DNA of 64,000 nt, from assembly GCF_900099895.1 (NCBI RefSeq), contig NZ_FNDY01000025.1, positions 1-64,000 on the forward strand, given 5' to 3'. This document shows positions 50,428 through 59,958 of this stretch, one piece after another. The stretch's first letter is position 1. Every line of letters starts with the position of its first letter. The notes below the pieces were generated by a model that saw only the letters and a list, made by a program, of their open reading frames with translations, made no database searches and was not told the origin of the DNA. Position numbers and translations under genes: made by a program. Origin of the DNA: Paenibacillus naphthalenovorans. GTDB taxonomy: Bacteria; Bacillota; Bacilli; Paenibacillales; NBRC-103111.

Positions 50428-51333
50428 ATGTACTTAACATCATTTACTCACGCCGGGCAATTAAAGTATGGCTTTCTAACGCAAAACGGACAATCCGTCG
50501 TGGATGCGCAAGAAGCGGAAAAGCGGCTTTTTGAGGAAACTTTATTGCCCGGAAGTTTAATTGAAGTGATTGAAACCGGGGAGGCCTATTCCCGTCTGAA
50601 AGAAATCAACCGTCTGCTCCAAGACGGCGGGGACCATGCCTTACCGCTCTCTGACATTGTGCTTGAAGCTCCTATTCCTTTCCCCAGACGAGATATCATT
50701 TGCCTTGGTCTAAATTATAGGGAGCATGCGCTTGAGTATACGGACGCTATGGAGGAAGCGAAACATATTCCTCAGCATCCGATTGTTTTCAGTAAAGCGA
50801 CGACAACCGTCATTGGACCGAACAAGCCAATCAAAAGCCATTCGGATGTGACGAAACAAATCGACTATGAAGCCGAGCTTGCGATTGTGATCGGAAAGGA
50901 GGGCACGAATATTTCCGAAGCCGACGCCTATGATTATATTTTCGGCTATACGATCATTAACGATGTCACGGCGCGTGACCTGCAAAAAAAACACAGTCAA
51001 TGGTTTTTGGGAAAAAGTCTCGATACCTTCGGACCTATGGGACCTTATTTAGTTACCGCTGACGAAATTCCGGCTCCCGTCAAATTGGATATTCAATGCA
51101 GAGTCAACGGAGAAATAAGACAACATTCCAATACCGAATATCTCATTTTTGACATTCCTGCCATGATTAAAACGCTCTCCAGCGGAATAACGTTAAAACC
51201 GGGCGATATTATTGCCACGGGAACCCCGAAAGGCGTGGGCCTTGGCTTTCAGCCGCCAAAATTTTTGAATCCGGGCGATCGGGTAGAAGTGGAAATTGAA
51301 AAAATCGGGGTATTAAGCAATGTCATATCTTAA
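50428..51333 (+). CDS. Fumarylacetoacetate-hydrolase-family enzyme
   Basis: A 301-residue FAH-fold protein. The core reads ICLGLNYREHALE near residue 90, the metal ligands are in YEAELAIVIG near 151 and FGYTIINDVTARDLQKK near 173, and TGTPKGVGLG is near 263. Members cleave acylpyruvates or decarboxylate/isomerise oxo-diacids in aromatic meta-cleavage routes. ATG 50428 follows CAGGGAGG. It is divergent from gntR, carries its own operator, and a small zinc-ribbon gene follows 15 bases later. The exact reaction is open. Confidence 0.9.
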   Translation: MYLTSFTHAGQLKYGFLTQNGQSVVDAQEAEKRLFEETLLPGSLIEVIETGEAYSRLKEINRLLQDGGDHALPLSDIVLEAPIPFPRRDIICLGLNYREHALEYTDAMEEAKHIPQHPIVFSKATTTVIGPNKPIKSHSDVTKQIDYEAELAIVIGKEGTNISEADAYDYIFGYTIINDVTARDLQKKHSQWFLGKSLDTFGPMGPYLVTADEIPAPVKLDIQCRVNGEIRQHSNTEYLIFDIPAMIKTLSSGITLKPGDIIATGTPKGVGLGFQPPKFLNPGDRVEVEIEKIGVLSNVIS

Positions 51334-51348
51334 AGAAAGGTGAATGTC

Positions 51349-51603
51349 ATGTTGGATACGATTCTGCTTGCCGAAATGACCAGCGGTTACTCGGATGAGG
51401 AACTGCAAGCCATCGCAAAGGGCTTTTGCCCGAAGTGCTCGCCGTATAATATCAGGTACCGTATTCTTGAAACCTGTTATAGCGAAAAGCAAGGCATGGA
51501 TGTACATCGGGTGAAATGCAGTAACATTGTTCAATGTGATTGGGATGAAAGCATACCCGCAGCGCGAGTTGATAATGGATTGGAAGGCTTCTTTGAATTA
51601 TAG
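51349..51603 (+). CDS. Small zinc-ribbon-like protein downstream of FAH
   Basis: An 84-residue protein with GFCPKC near residue 26 and a later Cys pair in VKCSNIVQCDWDES near 57-64, a possible four-Cys zinc ribbon. The rest has no recognised domain. ATG 51349 has AAAGGTG eight bases upstream and follows FAH by 15 bases; a terminator comes soon after. The gene context says it belongs to the GntR-controlled unit. I do not recognise the family. Confidence 0.7.
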   Translation: MLDTILLAEMTSGYSDEELQAIAKGFCPKCSPYNIRYRILETCYSEKQGMDVHRVKCSNIVQCDWDESIPAARVDNGLEGFFEL

Positions 51604-51645
51604 CCCGGAAGCATTTGCCAATGCATCGTACAATGAATCCGTTGG

Positions 51646-51685
51646 AAAGCCCCTCTTACGGCATAGGCCAAGAAGAGGGGCTTTT
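51646..51685 (+). terminator. Terminator after the FAH unit
   Basis: A 12-bp stem AAAGCCCCTCTT/AAGAGGGGCTTT followed by T residues. Confidence 0.9.
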
Positions 51686-51778
51686 TGCCGCCCCTATGTC
51701 CCCGCCGCGGGGCAAAAATGGTATAATGGTTTTTGGCATCAGCGTTTCCGGTTTGAAGCAGTGAAAAGGGGGGAATAT

Positions 51779-53629
51779 ATGACCGTATTGCGCCGTTTGA
51801 TGAGCCGTTTTTTCCATAGGAGGAGTATGCAGTATCAGCTTTTCATCACTTATTTAGGCATCAATCTGCTTCCTCTTCTTATCGTGGGAGCGCTTTCTTA
51901 TCAAATTGCTTCTTTGGCGATCGTTCAGGAAGCGAGACGGAATAACGATCTTTTATTAGAAGCGATAAACAGAAACATCAACTTCTATATAAGAGAAATA
52001 GAGGATAAATCCACGATATTTTCCTCTGTTTTATTACAAAATCATACATTAATGGATAAATATGATAATTCCCGTGATATTTTCAGTCCGGAGAATCTGC
52101 TCAAGATCAGAAGGTATGTTACCTCCACCGTGGCATCGGGCGATGAGTATGTCAGTATAAGAGTTTATTCGGACAATGGCCGGCTTATTGACAAGGCGCT
52201 CCATAAAAATACATACACACATGCCTATAGTTCACCGGCAGAGCTGGCATGGCAGCAAAGAATGAAGGAAAACACAAGCGATGAGCTTATTTTCGATTTG
52301 CATCAGCTGGATATTAACGGGATCTACAGCTTCACCGCGTCCAGGGCGATTATGGATCCCAATACGAACCGGAGGATCGGCTATATTAGCTATGATAAAA
52401 CGTTATCCTCCTTCTCATCCATGTTCAAACAAATCGAATACCGAAGCGGAGGCGTAACGCAGGTCATCAAGAAGGATGGGACCCTTCTGTATCATTCGAA
52501 CAATGCTTTAATCGGCAAAAAGGCGGACAGAAGCCTGTTGGAACGCTTTAATCGAATCAGCGCCGATACCTTTATTGAACAAATAAAGGGCCAGGATGTC
52601 GTCGTCACCTTTAACAGAGCGGCGGGCGGCAGCTTGTACGTGGTAGGTTCGGTCCCGCTTTCTGCGCTGACCGAGGCGATCAAGGATTTACGCAATATGA
52701 CGATCATCGTCAGCTGTCTGTCCATGCTTCTGGTGCTGATCCTGTCTTATTTCCTTTCCATTTACATGATCAAACCGATCAAGAAGCTGAACAGTTTAAT
52801 GTCCAGGGTGGAGCGGGGAAACTTTAATGTCCGTAGGGAAAACATGGTGAACGTCAGTAAAGAAATCAATCAATTAAACAACAGCTTTCATACCATGGTA
52901 GACACCATCAACCATTTGATTAAAATTCAATACGAAACGGAGCTTCATAAGAAGGACGCGGAGCTTAAGGCTTTACTGATGCAGATCAATCCTCATTTTC
53001 TCTACAATACGTTGGAGGTGATCAATGGGATTGCCGATTATGAAGGGGTAACGCAAATCTCTGAGATTACCCAATCGTTAAGTAAAATGCTGCGCTATAA
53101 CATCGATTTGAATCGGGAGCATGTTCAACTTTCCGCCGAGTTGGAACATTGCCGGCATTTCTTTCTGATTTTGAAAAGCCGGTTTGAAGACCAATTGATC
53201 GTGGACTGGGATGTAGATCCGGAGGTAGGCTCCTACATGATCGTCAAAATGGTCCTGCAGCCGTTATTGGAAAACTCGATTAAGCACGGGGTGGAGAAGA
53301 AGCTGGGAAAAGGGTTTATCAAACTGTCCGCTAAAAAATACGAGAAACGGATCGAAATCGAAATAACGGATAATGGCGTCGGTTTTGATACCGATAAATT
53401 GAAAGATTTTGAACAATATAAACGCCAGTCGTCCAACACTTATGCTGACTTTACTTCGGCAAGACATTTGGGACTCAAGAACGTATACACGAGACTGCGC
53501 ATTGTTTTTGGGGATGAGGTTACCTTTCATATTAACAGCATACAAGGAGAAGGAACAACGATCACGATCAACATTCCGGCGGTGAAGCGCATCGATGACG
53601 GGGGGGAACTTGATGACGGGACAAAATAA
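51779..53629 (+). CDS. YesM-type sensor histidine kinase
   Basis: A 616-residue membrane kinase of the LytS/YesM class. Transmembrane helix 1 is near residues 18-42, then a large extracellular Cache-like sensor, helix 2 near 306-328, and HAMP after MIKPIKKL. The His_kinase motif is LMQINPHFLYNTLEVING near 400, with the ATPase lid NSIKHGVEKK and DNGVGFD at the C-terminus. ATG 51779 follows AAAGGGGGG and a TATAAT at 51722. Its end overlaps the response regulator by 17 bases. It probably senses a sugar taken up by the ABC system downstream. Confidence 0.93.
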   Translation: MTVLRRLMSRFFHRRSMQYQLFITYLGINLLPLLIVGALSYQIASLAIVQEARRNNDLLLEAINRNINFYIREIEDKSTIFSSVLLQNHTLMDKYDNSRDIFSPENLLKIRRYVTSTVASGDEYVSIRVYSDNGRLIDKALHKNTYTHAYSSPAELAWQQRMKENTSDELIFDLHQLDINGIYSFTASRAIMDPNTNRRIGYISYDKTLSSFSSMFKQIEYRSGGVTQVIKKDGTLLYHSNNALIGKKADRSLLERFNRISADTFIEQIKGQDVVVTFNRAAGGSLYVVGSVPLSALTEAIKDLRNMTIIVSCLSMLLVLILSYFLSIYMIKPIKKLNSLMSRVERGNFNVRRENMVNVSKEINQLNNSFHTMVDTINHLIKIQYETELHKKDAELKALLMQINPHFLYNTLEVINGIADYEGVTQISEITQSLSKMLRYNIDLNREHVQLSAELEHCRHFFLILKSRFEDQLIVDWDVDPEVGSYMIVKMVLQPLLENSIKHGVEKKLGKGFIKLSAKKYEKRIEIEITDNGVGFDTDKLKDFEQYKRQSSNTYADFTSARHLGLKNVYTRLRIVFGDEVTFHINSIQGEGTTITINIPAVKRIDDGGELDDGTK

Positions 53630-55250
53630 TCAGCATATCAACGTATTTATTGTAGAGGACGAAATTGCGGTCAGACGGAGTTTAATCGGTAAAATTCCAT
53701 GGGGCTATTTGGGAATGAATCTGATGGGGCAGGCACAAAATGCTGAAGAAGCCTATGAGGCCATCCGGCTGGAGAGACCCGATATTATCCTGCTTGATAT
53801 GCGGATGCCCGGTATGGGCGGTATGGCGTTTCTGGAAATATTGAAAAGACAGTTTCCGGCGATCGAAGTGATCGTATTAAGCGGATATTCCGATTTCGAG
53901 TATGTGAAGCAGGCATTAAGGTGCGGAGCAACCGATTATTTGTTAAAACCGATCATAAAAGAAGAGCTGGAGAAAGCGCTGATCCAGGCCATGGACAACA
54001 TCAAGGCTGACAGGCAAAAAAAACAGGAGAGGATGCAGCAAAATCTGCTGCTCAATCAAAGCATCCCCTATTTTAAACGCAATTTGTTAAACACACTGGT
54101 ACGGGGCGTTTATATGGATTGTTCGGAATTGCTTAAAAAACTAGCTTTATTGCATGTCAAGCTGACATATCCTCATTACCTGCTTGCGATGATTAATATC
54201 ATCGATTTCGAACAAATCAAGCGGTATTATCGAAGTGACGTTTCGCTTGTTTTTTTCGCTCTGGAGAACGTGATGACGGAAAGTACGGGATATGCTCAAC
54301 GCTTTATCGGCTTTAAGAGCGAGCTGAGAGAAAATGAATATATTTGCCTGCTCGGATTCGAAGAAAAGGAAAACATTCGCCATCAAGTACAGGAAATATT
54401 CCGGAAGACCATCTTGAATATTGAAAAGTACAATAAATGGCATATTCATATTTCGGTCAGCCAAGCGTTCAGCGAAATCACGGAGGTTCATCAAATATAT
54501 AAACAACTCTCGTACGTATGGCATGAACAACAGGACGGTAAGGCATCGCGCCTTCTCTTTTATGAGGATCTTCAACCGGAGGCAGCCGATGCGGAGTCAA
54601 GCCTATGGAGCTCTGAAGCGGCTTTGGAATGGGGCGAACTCATGGCGAAAAGGGATTGGAAAGGATTGACCCGTGCGATTCATCATCTTTTTTTGCAATT
54701 GAAGTCCCGGTATAATGACGATCTTCGGATGTATAAGAAAGCGGCCGCACGGATTTACCGGATGATGGAGGAAAAAGTGCAGCAGATGCCGCTTCGTTCG
54801 CATGGCCAAGCTGCTCCGGATCATCCGGCCTTTAACGAATGGGTGTCTAAGTATACGAATATTGACGATCTGAAGTACGGTTTGATCGCCTTGCTGAATG
54901 ATGCGGATAGTCCGAAAAATAAAAACGGTCAAACCAAAAAGCTGATTGAACAGGCAAAGGAATATATTGATCACTACTTTTATGAAGATTTGTCGCTTGA
55001 TTTTATGGCCCAGAAATTTTATATGAACCGCACCTACTTTAGCGAACTGTTCAAACAGGAGACGGGTTGTTCGTTCAAAAAATATTTGATTCAAGTCAGG
55101 ATCGACAAGGCTAAGGAGCTTCTGGCGGGACAGAAAATGAAAGCGGTGAATGTGGCTTTATTGGTCGGGTTTAAGGATCCCGTTTATTTTTCGACCGTAT
55201 TCAAGAAGTCGACGGGACTTTCCTTTAAGGAATATGCAGACCAAATATAA
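53613..55250 (+). CDS. YesN-type response regulator with AraC DNA-binding domain
   Basis: A 545-residue regulator. The receiver domain starts VFIVEDEIAVRR near residue 12, with the phosphoacceptor Asp in ILLDMRMPGMGG near 60 and Lys in YLLKPI near 110. A long middle segment follows, and an AraC-type double helix-turn-helix fills the last 100 residues (YFYEDLSLDFMAQKFYMNRT, then VALLVGFKDPVYFSTVFKK). ATG 53613 has a GGGGGG site and lies inside the kinase end. It should activate the ABC transporter operon that follows. Confidence 0.93.
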   Translation: MTGQNNQHINVFIVEDEIAVRRSLIGKIPWGYLGMNLMGQAQNAEEAYEAIRLERPDIILLDMRMPGMGGMAFLEILKRQFPAIEVIVLSGYSDFEYVKQALRCGATDYLLKPIIKEELEKALIQAMDNIKADRQKKQERMQQNLLLNQSIPYFKRNLLNTLVRGVYMDCSELLKKLALLHVKLTYPHYLLAMINIIDFEQIKRYYRSDVSLVFFALENVMTESTGYAQRFIGFKSELRENEYICLLGFEEKENIRHQVQEIFRKTILNIEKYNKWHIHISVSQAFSEITEVHQIYKQLSYVWHEQQDGKASRLLFYEDLQPEAADAESSLWSSEAALEWGELMAKRDWKGLTRAIHHLFLQLKSRYNDDLRMYKKAAARIYRMMEEKVQQMPLRSHGQAAPDHPAFNEWVSKYTNIDDLKYGLIALLNDADSPKNKNGQTKKLIEQAKEYIDHYFYEDLSLDFMAQKFYMNRTYFSELFKQETGCSFKKYLIQVRIDKAKELLAGQKMKAVNVALLVGFKDPVYFSTVFKKSTGLSFKEYADQI

Positions 55251-55349
55251 CAACCGAAAAAATTCAATGTTTTTTCCGAAGTTTCTACATGTCCATATCG
55301 CGGAATTGAACATATAATCTAAATATCCTTAAACAAGGAGCGAAGAGCG

Positions 55350-56867
55350 ATGGATGAACATCAATACGTTCTGCAAATGAAAAATATTTGCAAGACATTC
55401 CCGGGGATCGTAGCGCTGGACCAAGTCTCTTTACATATAAAAAAAGGCGAAGTGCATGCTCTGATGGGGGAGAACGGGGCGGGCAAATCCACCTTGATGA
55501 AAATCCTGGCTGGCGTGGAGCAGCCCGATAGCGGAGATATTATCCTGAACGGCCGAAAAGTGTTTTTTAACCGGCCGTTGGATGCGATGAATCACGGAAT
55601 CAGCATGATTCATCAGGAATTGAATTCCATTTTGGATATGACTATAGCGGAAAATATTTTTATCGGGAGAGAACCGTGCTATAAGCTGGGCATTGTCAAT
55701 ACCCAAGAGCTGAAGGCCAGAACGCGCGAGCTGTTCCAGTCCGTGGGTATGGATATCAATCCGGATAAGAAGCTGGTCGAGCTGAGTGTAGCGGAAATGC
55801 AAATGGTCGAAATTGTGAAAGCGATATCATATAATGCAAACATTATCATTATGGATGAGCCGACATCGGCGATTACAGACCGCGAGGTCGATAAGCTGTA
55901 TGAGATCATCAGGAAGCTGACCGGCCAAGGCAAATCGATCATTTATATCTCCCATAAAATGAACGAGATTTATAAGGTTTGCGATGCGATTACCGTGTTA
56001 AGGGATGGCCGGTATATCGCGACCCGCCCGACGGAGGAATTAAACCAGCAGCAGTTGATCTCCCTGATGGTCGGCAGAGATTTGAAGGACATGTATGTCA
56101 AGCAGTCTTCGCGTATCGGCGAAACGTACCTGGAAGTGAAGGGCTTGACCCGCAAAGGGAAGTTTAGCAATATCCATCTTCATGTACGCCAGGGAGAAAT
56201 CTTGGGCATCGCCGGATTAATGGGAGCGGGAAGAACGGAACTGGTGGAAACCATCTTTGGAGCTTATAAAGCCGACGCAGGCGAAATTTATGTCAAACAA
56301 AAGAAAGTCGATATGTCTAACCCCGGCAGTGCCATCTCCAACGGTATCTCGCTGGTAACGGAGGACCGGAAGCTTTTCGGGCTTAATCTCAAGTTTTCCG
56401 TCAAGGATAACACGACCTTGGCGAATCTGAAAAAGTTTACAAGGTTCAGGCAAATTATAAATTTCAAGGAAGAAAAGCAAACGGTTGATCACCAGATGAA
56501 ATATTTAAATATTAAAGCCTCAAACCGCAATACCATGGTCAACACGTTAAGCGGAGGCAATCAACAGAAAGTAGTGCTGGCGAAATGGCTTTTGTGCAAT
56601 CCGGACCTTCTGATTCTGGACGAACCGACAAGGGGAATTGATGTAGGATCGAAGGCGGAGATTTACAAAATCATCAGCCAACTGGCCAATGAGCAAAAAG
56701 CCATTATCATGATTTCGTCGGAAATGCCGGAATTGCTCGGGATGAGCGACCGCATTATCGTTCTTCACGAAGGAAAAATAACAGGAGAATTTCTGCGGGA
56801 GGAATTCGATCAGGAAAAGATCATGGCCTGTGCCGCAGGCTTTGAAAAAGAGCGAAGCATCGTTTGA
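55350..56867 (+). CDS. CUT2 sugar ABC transporter ATPase (RbsA/MglA-like)
   Basis: A 505-residue protein with two ABC domains, the mark of the CUT2 class. Domain 1 has GENGAGKST near residue 42, LSVAEMQMVEI and IIMDEPTSAI. Domain 2 has the usual altered P-loop GLMGAGRTELVE near 290, then LSGGNQQKVVLAKW and LILDEPTRGIDVG. AAGGAG precedes ATG 55350. It powers the permease that overlaps or follows it. CUT2 systems import pentoses, ribose, galactose or polyols. Confidence 0.94.
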   Translation: MDEHQYVLQMKNICKTFPGIVALDQVSLHIKKGEVHALMGENGAGKSTLMKILAGVEQPDSGDIILNGRKVFFNRPLDAMNHGISMIHQELNSILDMTIAENIFIGREPCYKLGIVNTQELKARTRELFQSVGMDINPDKKLVELSVAEMQMVEIVKAISYNANIIIMDEPTSAITDREVDKLYEIIRKLTGQGKSIIYISHKMNEIYKVCDAITVLRDGRYIATRPTEELNQQQLISLMVGRDLKDMYVKQSSRIGETYLEVKGLTRKGKFSNIHLHVRQGEILGIAGLMGAGRTELVETIFGAYKADAGEIYVKQKKVDMSNPGSAISNGISLVTEDRKLFGLNLKFSVKDNTTLANLKKFTRFRQIINFKEEKQTVDHQMKYLNIKASNRNTMVNTLSGGNQQKVVLAKWLLCNPDLLILDEPTRGIDVGSKAEIYKIISQLANEQKAIIMISSEMPELLGMSDRIIVLHEGKITGEFLREEFDQEKIMACAAGFEKERSIV

Positions 56868-56890
56868 TTATCGTTAGGGGGAAGTCCGGT

Positions 56891-57832
56891 ATGGTATTGA
56901 ACAGGGAGTATATGGGCAGATTTCTGGCCAAATACGGTATTTATGCAGCCTTTTTATTGTTGGTTATCATCTTATCCATCACTTCATCGTCTTTTTTGAC
57001 CGTGCAAAATATTTTCAATATTTTGAGGCAGGCATCCATTAGCGGAATTATAGCGGTGGGTATGACCTTCGTCATTATTCGAGGCGGGATCGATCTATCT
57101 GTAGGTTCGATTCTTGCCTTTTCGGCCGTGGTCGCCAGCAGCTTTGCACAAGGCGATGCCTATCCTCTCATTGTGCCTGTTGCCTTAGGTTTATTGGCCG
57201 GGTTGCTGCTTGGAGGGATTAACGGAATCATCATTTCACGTTGGAATGTCGCTCCTTTTATCGTTACCCTGGGGATGATGACGGCTGCAAGGGGACTGAC
57301 CATGGTGTATACCGACGGCCGACCGATCATCAATCTTAATGACAGCTATAACCGGATGGGGGGAGGATATGTGGCCGGGATTCCGATTCCGGTACTCATC
57401 TTTATTCTTGTGATTCTGCTGGGCATTTTTATCCTGCATATTACCAAGTTCGGGCGCCATGTGTATGCGGCCGGGGGCAACGAGCATGCAGCCAGATTGT
57501 CCGGCGTCAATGTGAATTATGTTCAAGTTGCGGTATATGCGATCTCGGGTTTGGCTGCAGGGCTGGCCGGCATTCTTCTCTCCTCGAGGGTCATGACGGG
57601 TTCGCCTGTATTGGGAATAGGCTATGAATTGGATGCCATCGCCGCCGTCGTTATTGGAGGCACCAGTCTCGCCGGCGGAAGAGGAACAATCGTAGGGACA
57701 GTTATCGGTGTGCTGATTATCGGAATTATGAACAATGGGTTGGATCTGCTCAATGTGTCTTCCTATTACCAGCAGATTGTAAAGGGCGTTATTATTGTGC
57801 TGGCCGTACTTTTGGATAAGAAAAGCCATTAA
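56891..57832 (+). CDS. CUT2 sugar ABC transporter permease (RbsC-like)
   Basis: A 313-residue membrane permease with eight or more hydrophobic helices. Family marks are GMTFVIIRGGIDLSVGSILA near residue 55, GLLAGLLLGGINGIIIS and GGTSLAGGRGT near 255. ATG 56891 follows TAGGGGGA; an in-frame upstream start overlaps the ATPase gene. Confidence 0.93.
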   Translation: MVLNREYMGRFLAKYGIYAAFLLLVIILSITSSSFLTVQNIFNILRQASISGIIAVGMTFVIIRGGIDLSVGSILAFSAVVASSFAQGDAYPLIVPVALGLLAGLLLGGINGIIISRWNVAPFIVTLGMMTAARGLTMVYTDGRPIINLNDSYNRMGGGYVAGIPIPVLIFILVILLGIFILHITKFGRHVYAAGGNEHAARLSGVNVNYVQVAVYAISGLAAGLAGILLSSRVMTGSPVLGIGYELDAIAAVVIGGTSLAGGRGTIVGTVIGVLIIGIMNNGLDLLNVSSYYQQIVKGVIIVLAVLLDKKSH

Positions 57833-57891
57833 GTGTATACGCGTCGCATGACGGTATAAATAAAACTTTACTGAATAATGGGGGTATAACG

Positions 57892-58860
57892 ATGAACAAG
57901 ATGAAAGCTTTATTCCTTCCGATGGTTCTGCTGGCCGGTGTATTGTCTGCATGCGGAGGGGGCGGTGGATCCGCATCAGGCGGAGCGGGCTCCGATGGAA
58001 ACAGCGGAGAAAAGAAATTGACGATAGGCGTTTCCTATCAAAACCTGCAAAATGAATTTGCCATCAACATTCAAAACGCAGTGAGGGATAAAGCCAATGA
58101 GAAGGGAGTAGAGCTTCTGGAAGCGGATGGTCAGGGGAAATCCGAGAATCAGATTGCCCAAATTGAAAATTTTATCAACAGACAAGTCGACGCCATCATT
58201 CTTAACCCTTATGACAAGAATGGTGCCGCCCCTGCCGTAGATCTTGCGGTAGCCGCCAAAATTCCGGTGATTGTCGTCAACTCCCAAGTATCCAATCTGG
58301 ATAAAGCGACAGCCTTTTCGGGATCGGACGATGTGGTCGCAGGTAAGCTTCAAATGCAGTTTATCGCCGATCAATTAGGCGGTAAGGGAAATGTGGTGAT
58401 TATTCATGGACCGAATGGCAACTCTGCAGAGATCAGCCGGACGGAAGGCAATAAAGAAGTGCTGACCCAATATCCGGATATTAAGGTTCTTGCGGAGCAG
58501 ACAGCGAATTGGGACCGCGCACAAGCGTTAAATCTGATGGAAAACTGGCTGCAAACGCATAAAGACATCGATGCGGTTGTCGCACAAAATGACGAAATGG
58601 CTTTGGGCGCATACAAAGCGATCGAGGCGGCCAAGAAAGCAGACGATATTCTGGTGGTAGGGATCGATGCCATTCCGGATGCGCTCAAATCTGTCGAAGC
58701 GGGGCAACTGGCCGCTACGGTATTCCAGGATTCGCACGGTCAAGGCAGTAAGGCGGTAGAACTGGCGATCCAGGCGGCTAAAGGCGAATCCGTCGAACAC
58801 ATGAACTACATTCCTTTCCAATTGGTGACAAAAGAGAATTTAAGCGAATTCAAAAAATAA
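57892..58860 (+). CDS. CUT2 sugar-binding lipoprotein (RbsB-like)
   Basis: A 322-residue periplasmic-binding-family protein. The signal peptide ends LSAC near residue 21, followed by a Gly/Ser linker. The ligand domains have TIGVSYQNLQNEF near 48, VDAIILNPYDKNGAAPAVDLA near 98, DAVVAQNDEMALGA near 225 and GIDAIPDAL near 255. This is the DXXXXNDXMALG-type hinge of ribose-like receptors. It comes after rather than before the permease, as usual for CUT2 operons in this group. The cargo is a sugar or polyol. Confidence 0.93.
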   Translation: MNKMKALFLPMVLLAGVLSACGGGGGSASGGAGSDGNSGEKKLTIGVSYQNLQNEFAINIQNAVRDKANEKGVELLEADGQGKSENQIAQIENFINRQVDAIILNPYDKNGAAPAVDLAVAAKIPVIVVNSQVSNLDKATAFSGSDDVVAGKLQMQFIADQLGGKGNVVIIHGPNGNSAEISRTEGNKEVLTQYPDIKVLAEQTANWDRAQALNLMENWLQTHKDIDAVVAQNDEMALGAYKAIEAAKKADDILVVGIDAIPDALKSVEAGQLAATVFQDSHGQGSKAVELAIQAAKGESVEHMNYIPFQLVTKENLSEFKK

Positions 58861-58887
58861 GGGGATAACCAGTGAGGGTGGAGCAGA

Positions 58888-59931
58888 ATGCAGGGGAAAA
58901 TGAAAGCGGCTGTATTGGTAAAGCCCGGAAAGATTGAAATCCAGGAATGGGATATCCCCATTCCGTCCAAAGACGAGGCGCTGGTTCGGATTAAAGCGGT
59001 TGGCCTGTGCGGGTCGGATGTCCATTACTATGAACATGGAAAAATCGGTCCCTATGTGGTGGGAAAGCCAATGATCCTCGGACATGAAGCGGCCGGTGAA
59101 ATCGTTTCGTTAGGCAGCGACGTCCGTCATCTAACGGTAGGCCAGAGGGTAACGATAGAGCCGGGGGTCACCTGCGGACGCTGTCATCATTGCAAATCGG
59201 GCCATTATAATTTATGTCCCAAGGTCGAATTTTTAGCTACACCTCCTTACGACGGCGCTTTTTGTGAATATATCGCGATCCGTGCCGACTTTCTGTATCC
59301 GGTACCCGATCACATGAGTTATGAAAGGGCCGCCCTCATCGAGCCTTTCTCCGTAGGGCTGCATGCTGTACGAAGAGGCCGTTTAAAGCCCGGAGAAACC
59401 GTTGTGATCATGGGTATGGGACCGATCGGCATTCTTGCTTTGGCAGCAGCCAAAGCCGCCGGCGCCAAACGGATTATAGGCGTGGACCTGGAGCCGTTTC
59501 GTTTGGAACGGGCGCTGCAGATGGGGGCGACGGATGTGGTTCATCTTCGGAAAGAGGATGCGATCGAGGCGATCAACCGGATCACGCATGAACAAAAAGC
59601 GGATCTGGCGATTGAAACGGCGGGGAACGGAAAAGCGGCACAAGCTGCGCTGCGCTCCGTCCGCCGTGGCGGCCGGGTCGTTCTGGTGGGTCTTCCGCAG
59701 GAAAGCGAAACGCCTCTGAGCATCCCTTATATTGTTGATAATGAAATCGATATTTACGGCGTTTTCCGTTACTGCAATACGTATCCGACCGGCGTAGCCT
59801 TACTGGCCGATGATGATATTGATCTGGGGCCGGTCATCACCGATTATATGACTCTGGAGCAAACGGCGGCGGCTTTTGAAAAAGCGATCAAAGAGAAAAA
59901 CAGCACGTTAAAGATCATCATTTGCCCATAA
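58888..59931 (+). CDS. Zinc-dependent polyol dehydrogenase 1 (sorbitol/xylitol dehydrogenase-like)
   Basis: A 347-residue medium-chain dehydrogenase of the sorbitol dehydrogenase group. Catalytic Zn ligands are in VGLCGSDVHYY near residue 38, GHEAAGE near 66 and IEPFSVGLHA near 152. The structural-Zn cysteines are in CGRCHHCKSGHYNLC near 96-110. The NAD loop is GMGPIGILALA near 175. GAGGGTGG precedes ATG 58888. It should oxidise the imported polyol to a ketose. Confidence 0.9.
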   Translation: MQGKMKAAVLVKPGKIEIQEWDIPIPSKDEALVRIKAVGLCGSDVHYYEHGKIGPYVVGKPMILGHEAAGEIVSLGSDVRHLTVGQRVTIEPGVTCGRCHHCKSGHYNLCPKVEFLATPPYDGAFCEYIAIRADFLYPVPDHMSYERAALIEPFSVGLHAVRRGRLKPGETVVIMGMGPIGILALAAAKAAGAKRIIGVDLEPFRLERALQMGATDVVHLRKEDAIEAINRITHEQKADLAIETAGNGKAAQAALRSVRRGGRVVLVGLPQESETPLSIPYIVDNEIDIYGVFRYCNTYPTGVALLADDDIDLGPVITDYMTLEQTAAAFEKAIKEKNSTLKIIICP

Positions 59932-59958
59932 TTGTTTTATATCGAAAGGGGATGCCCG

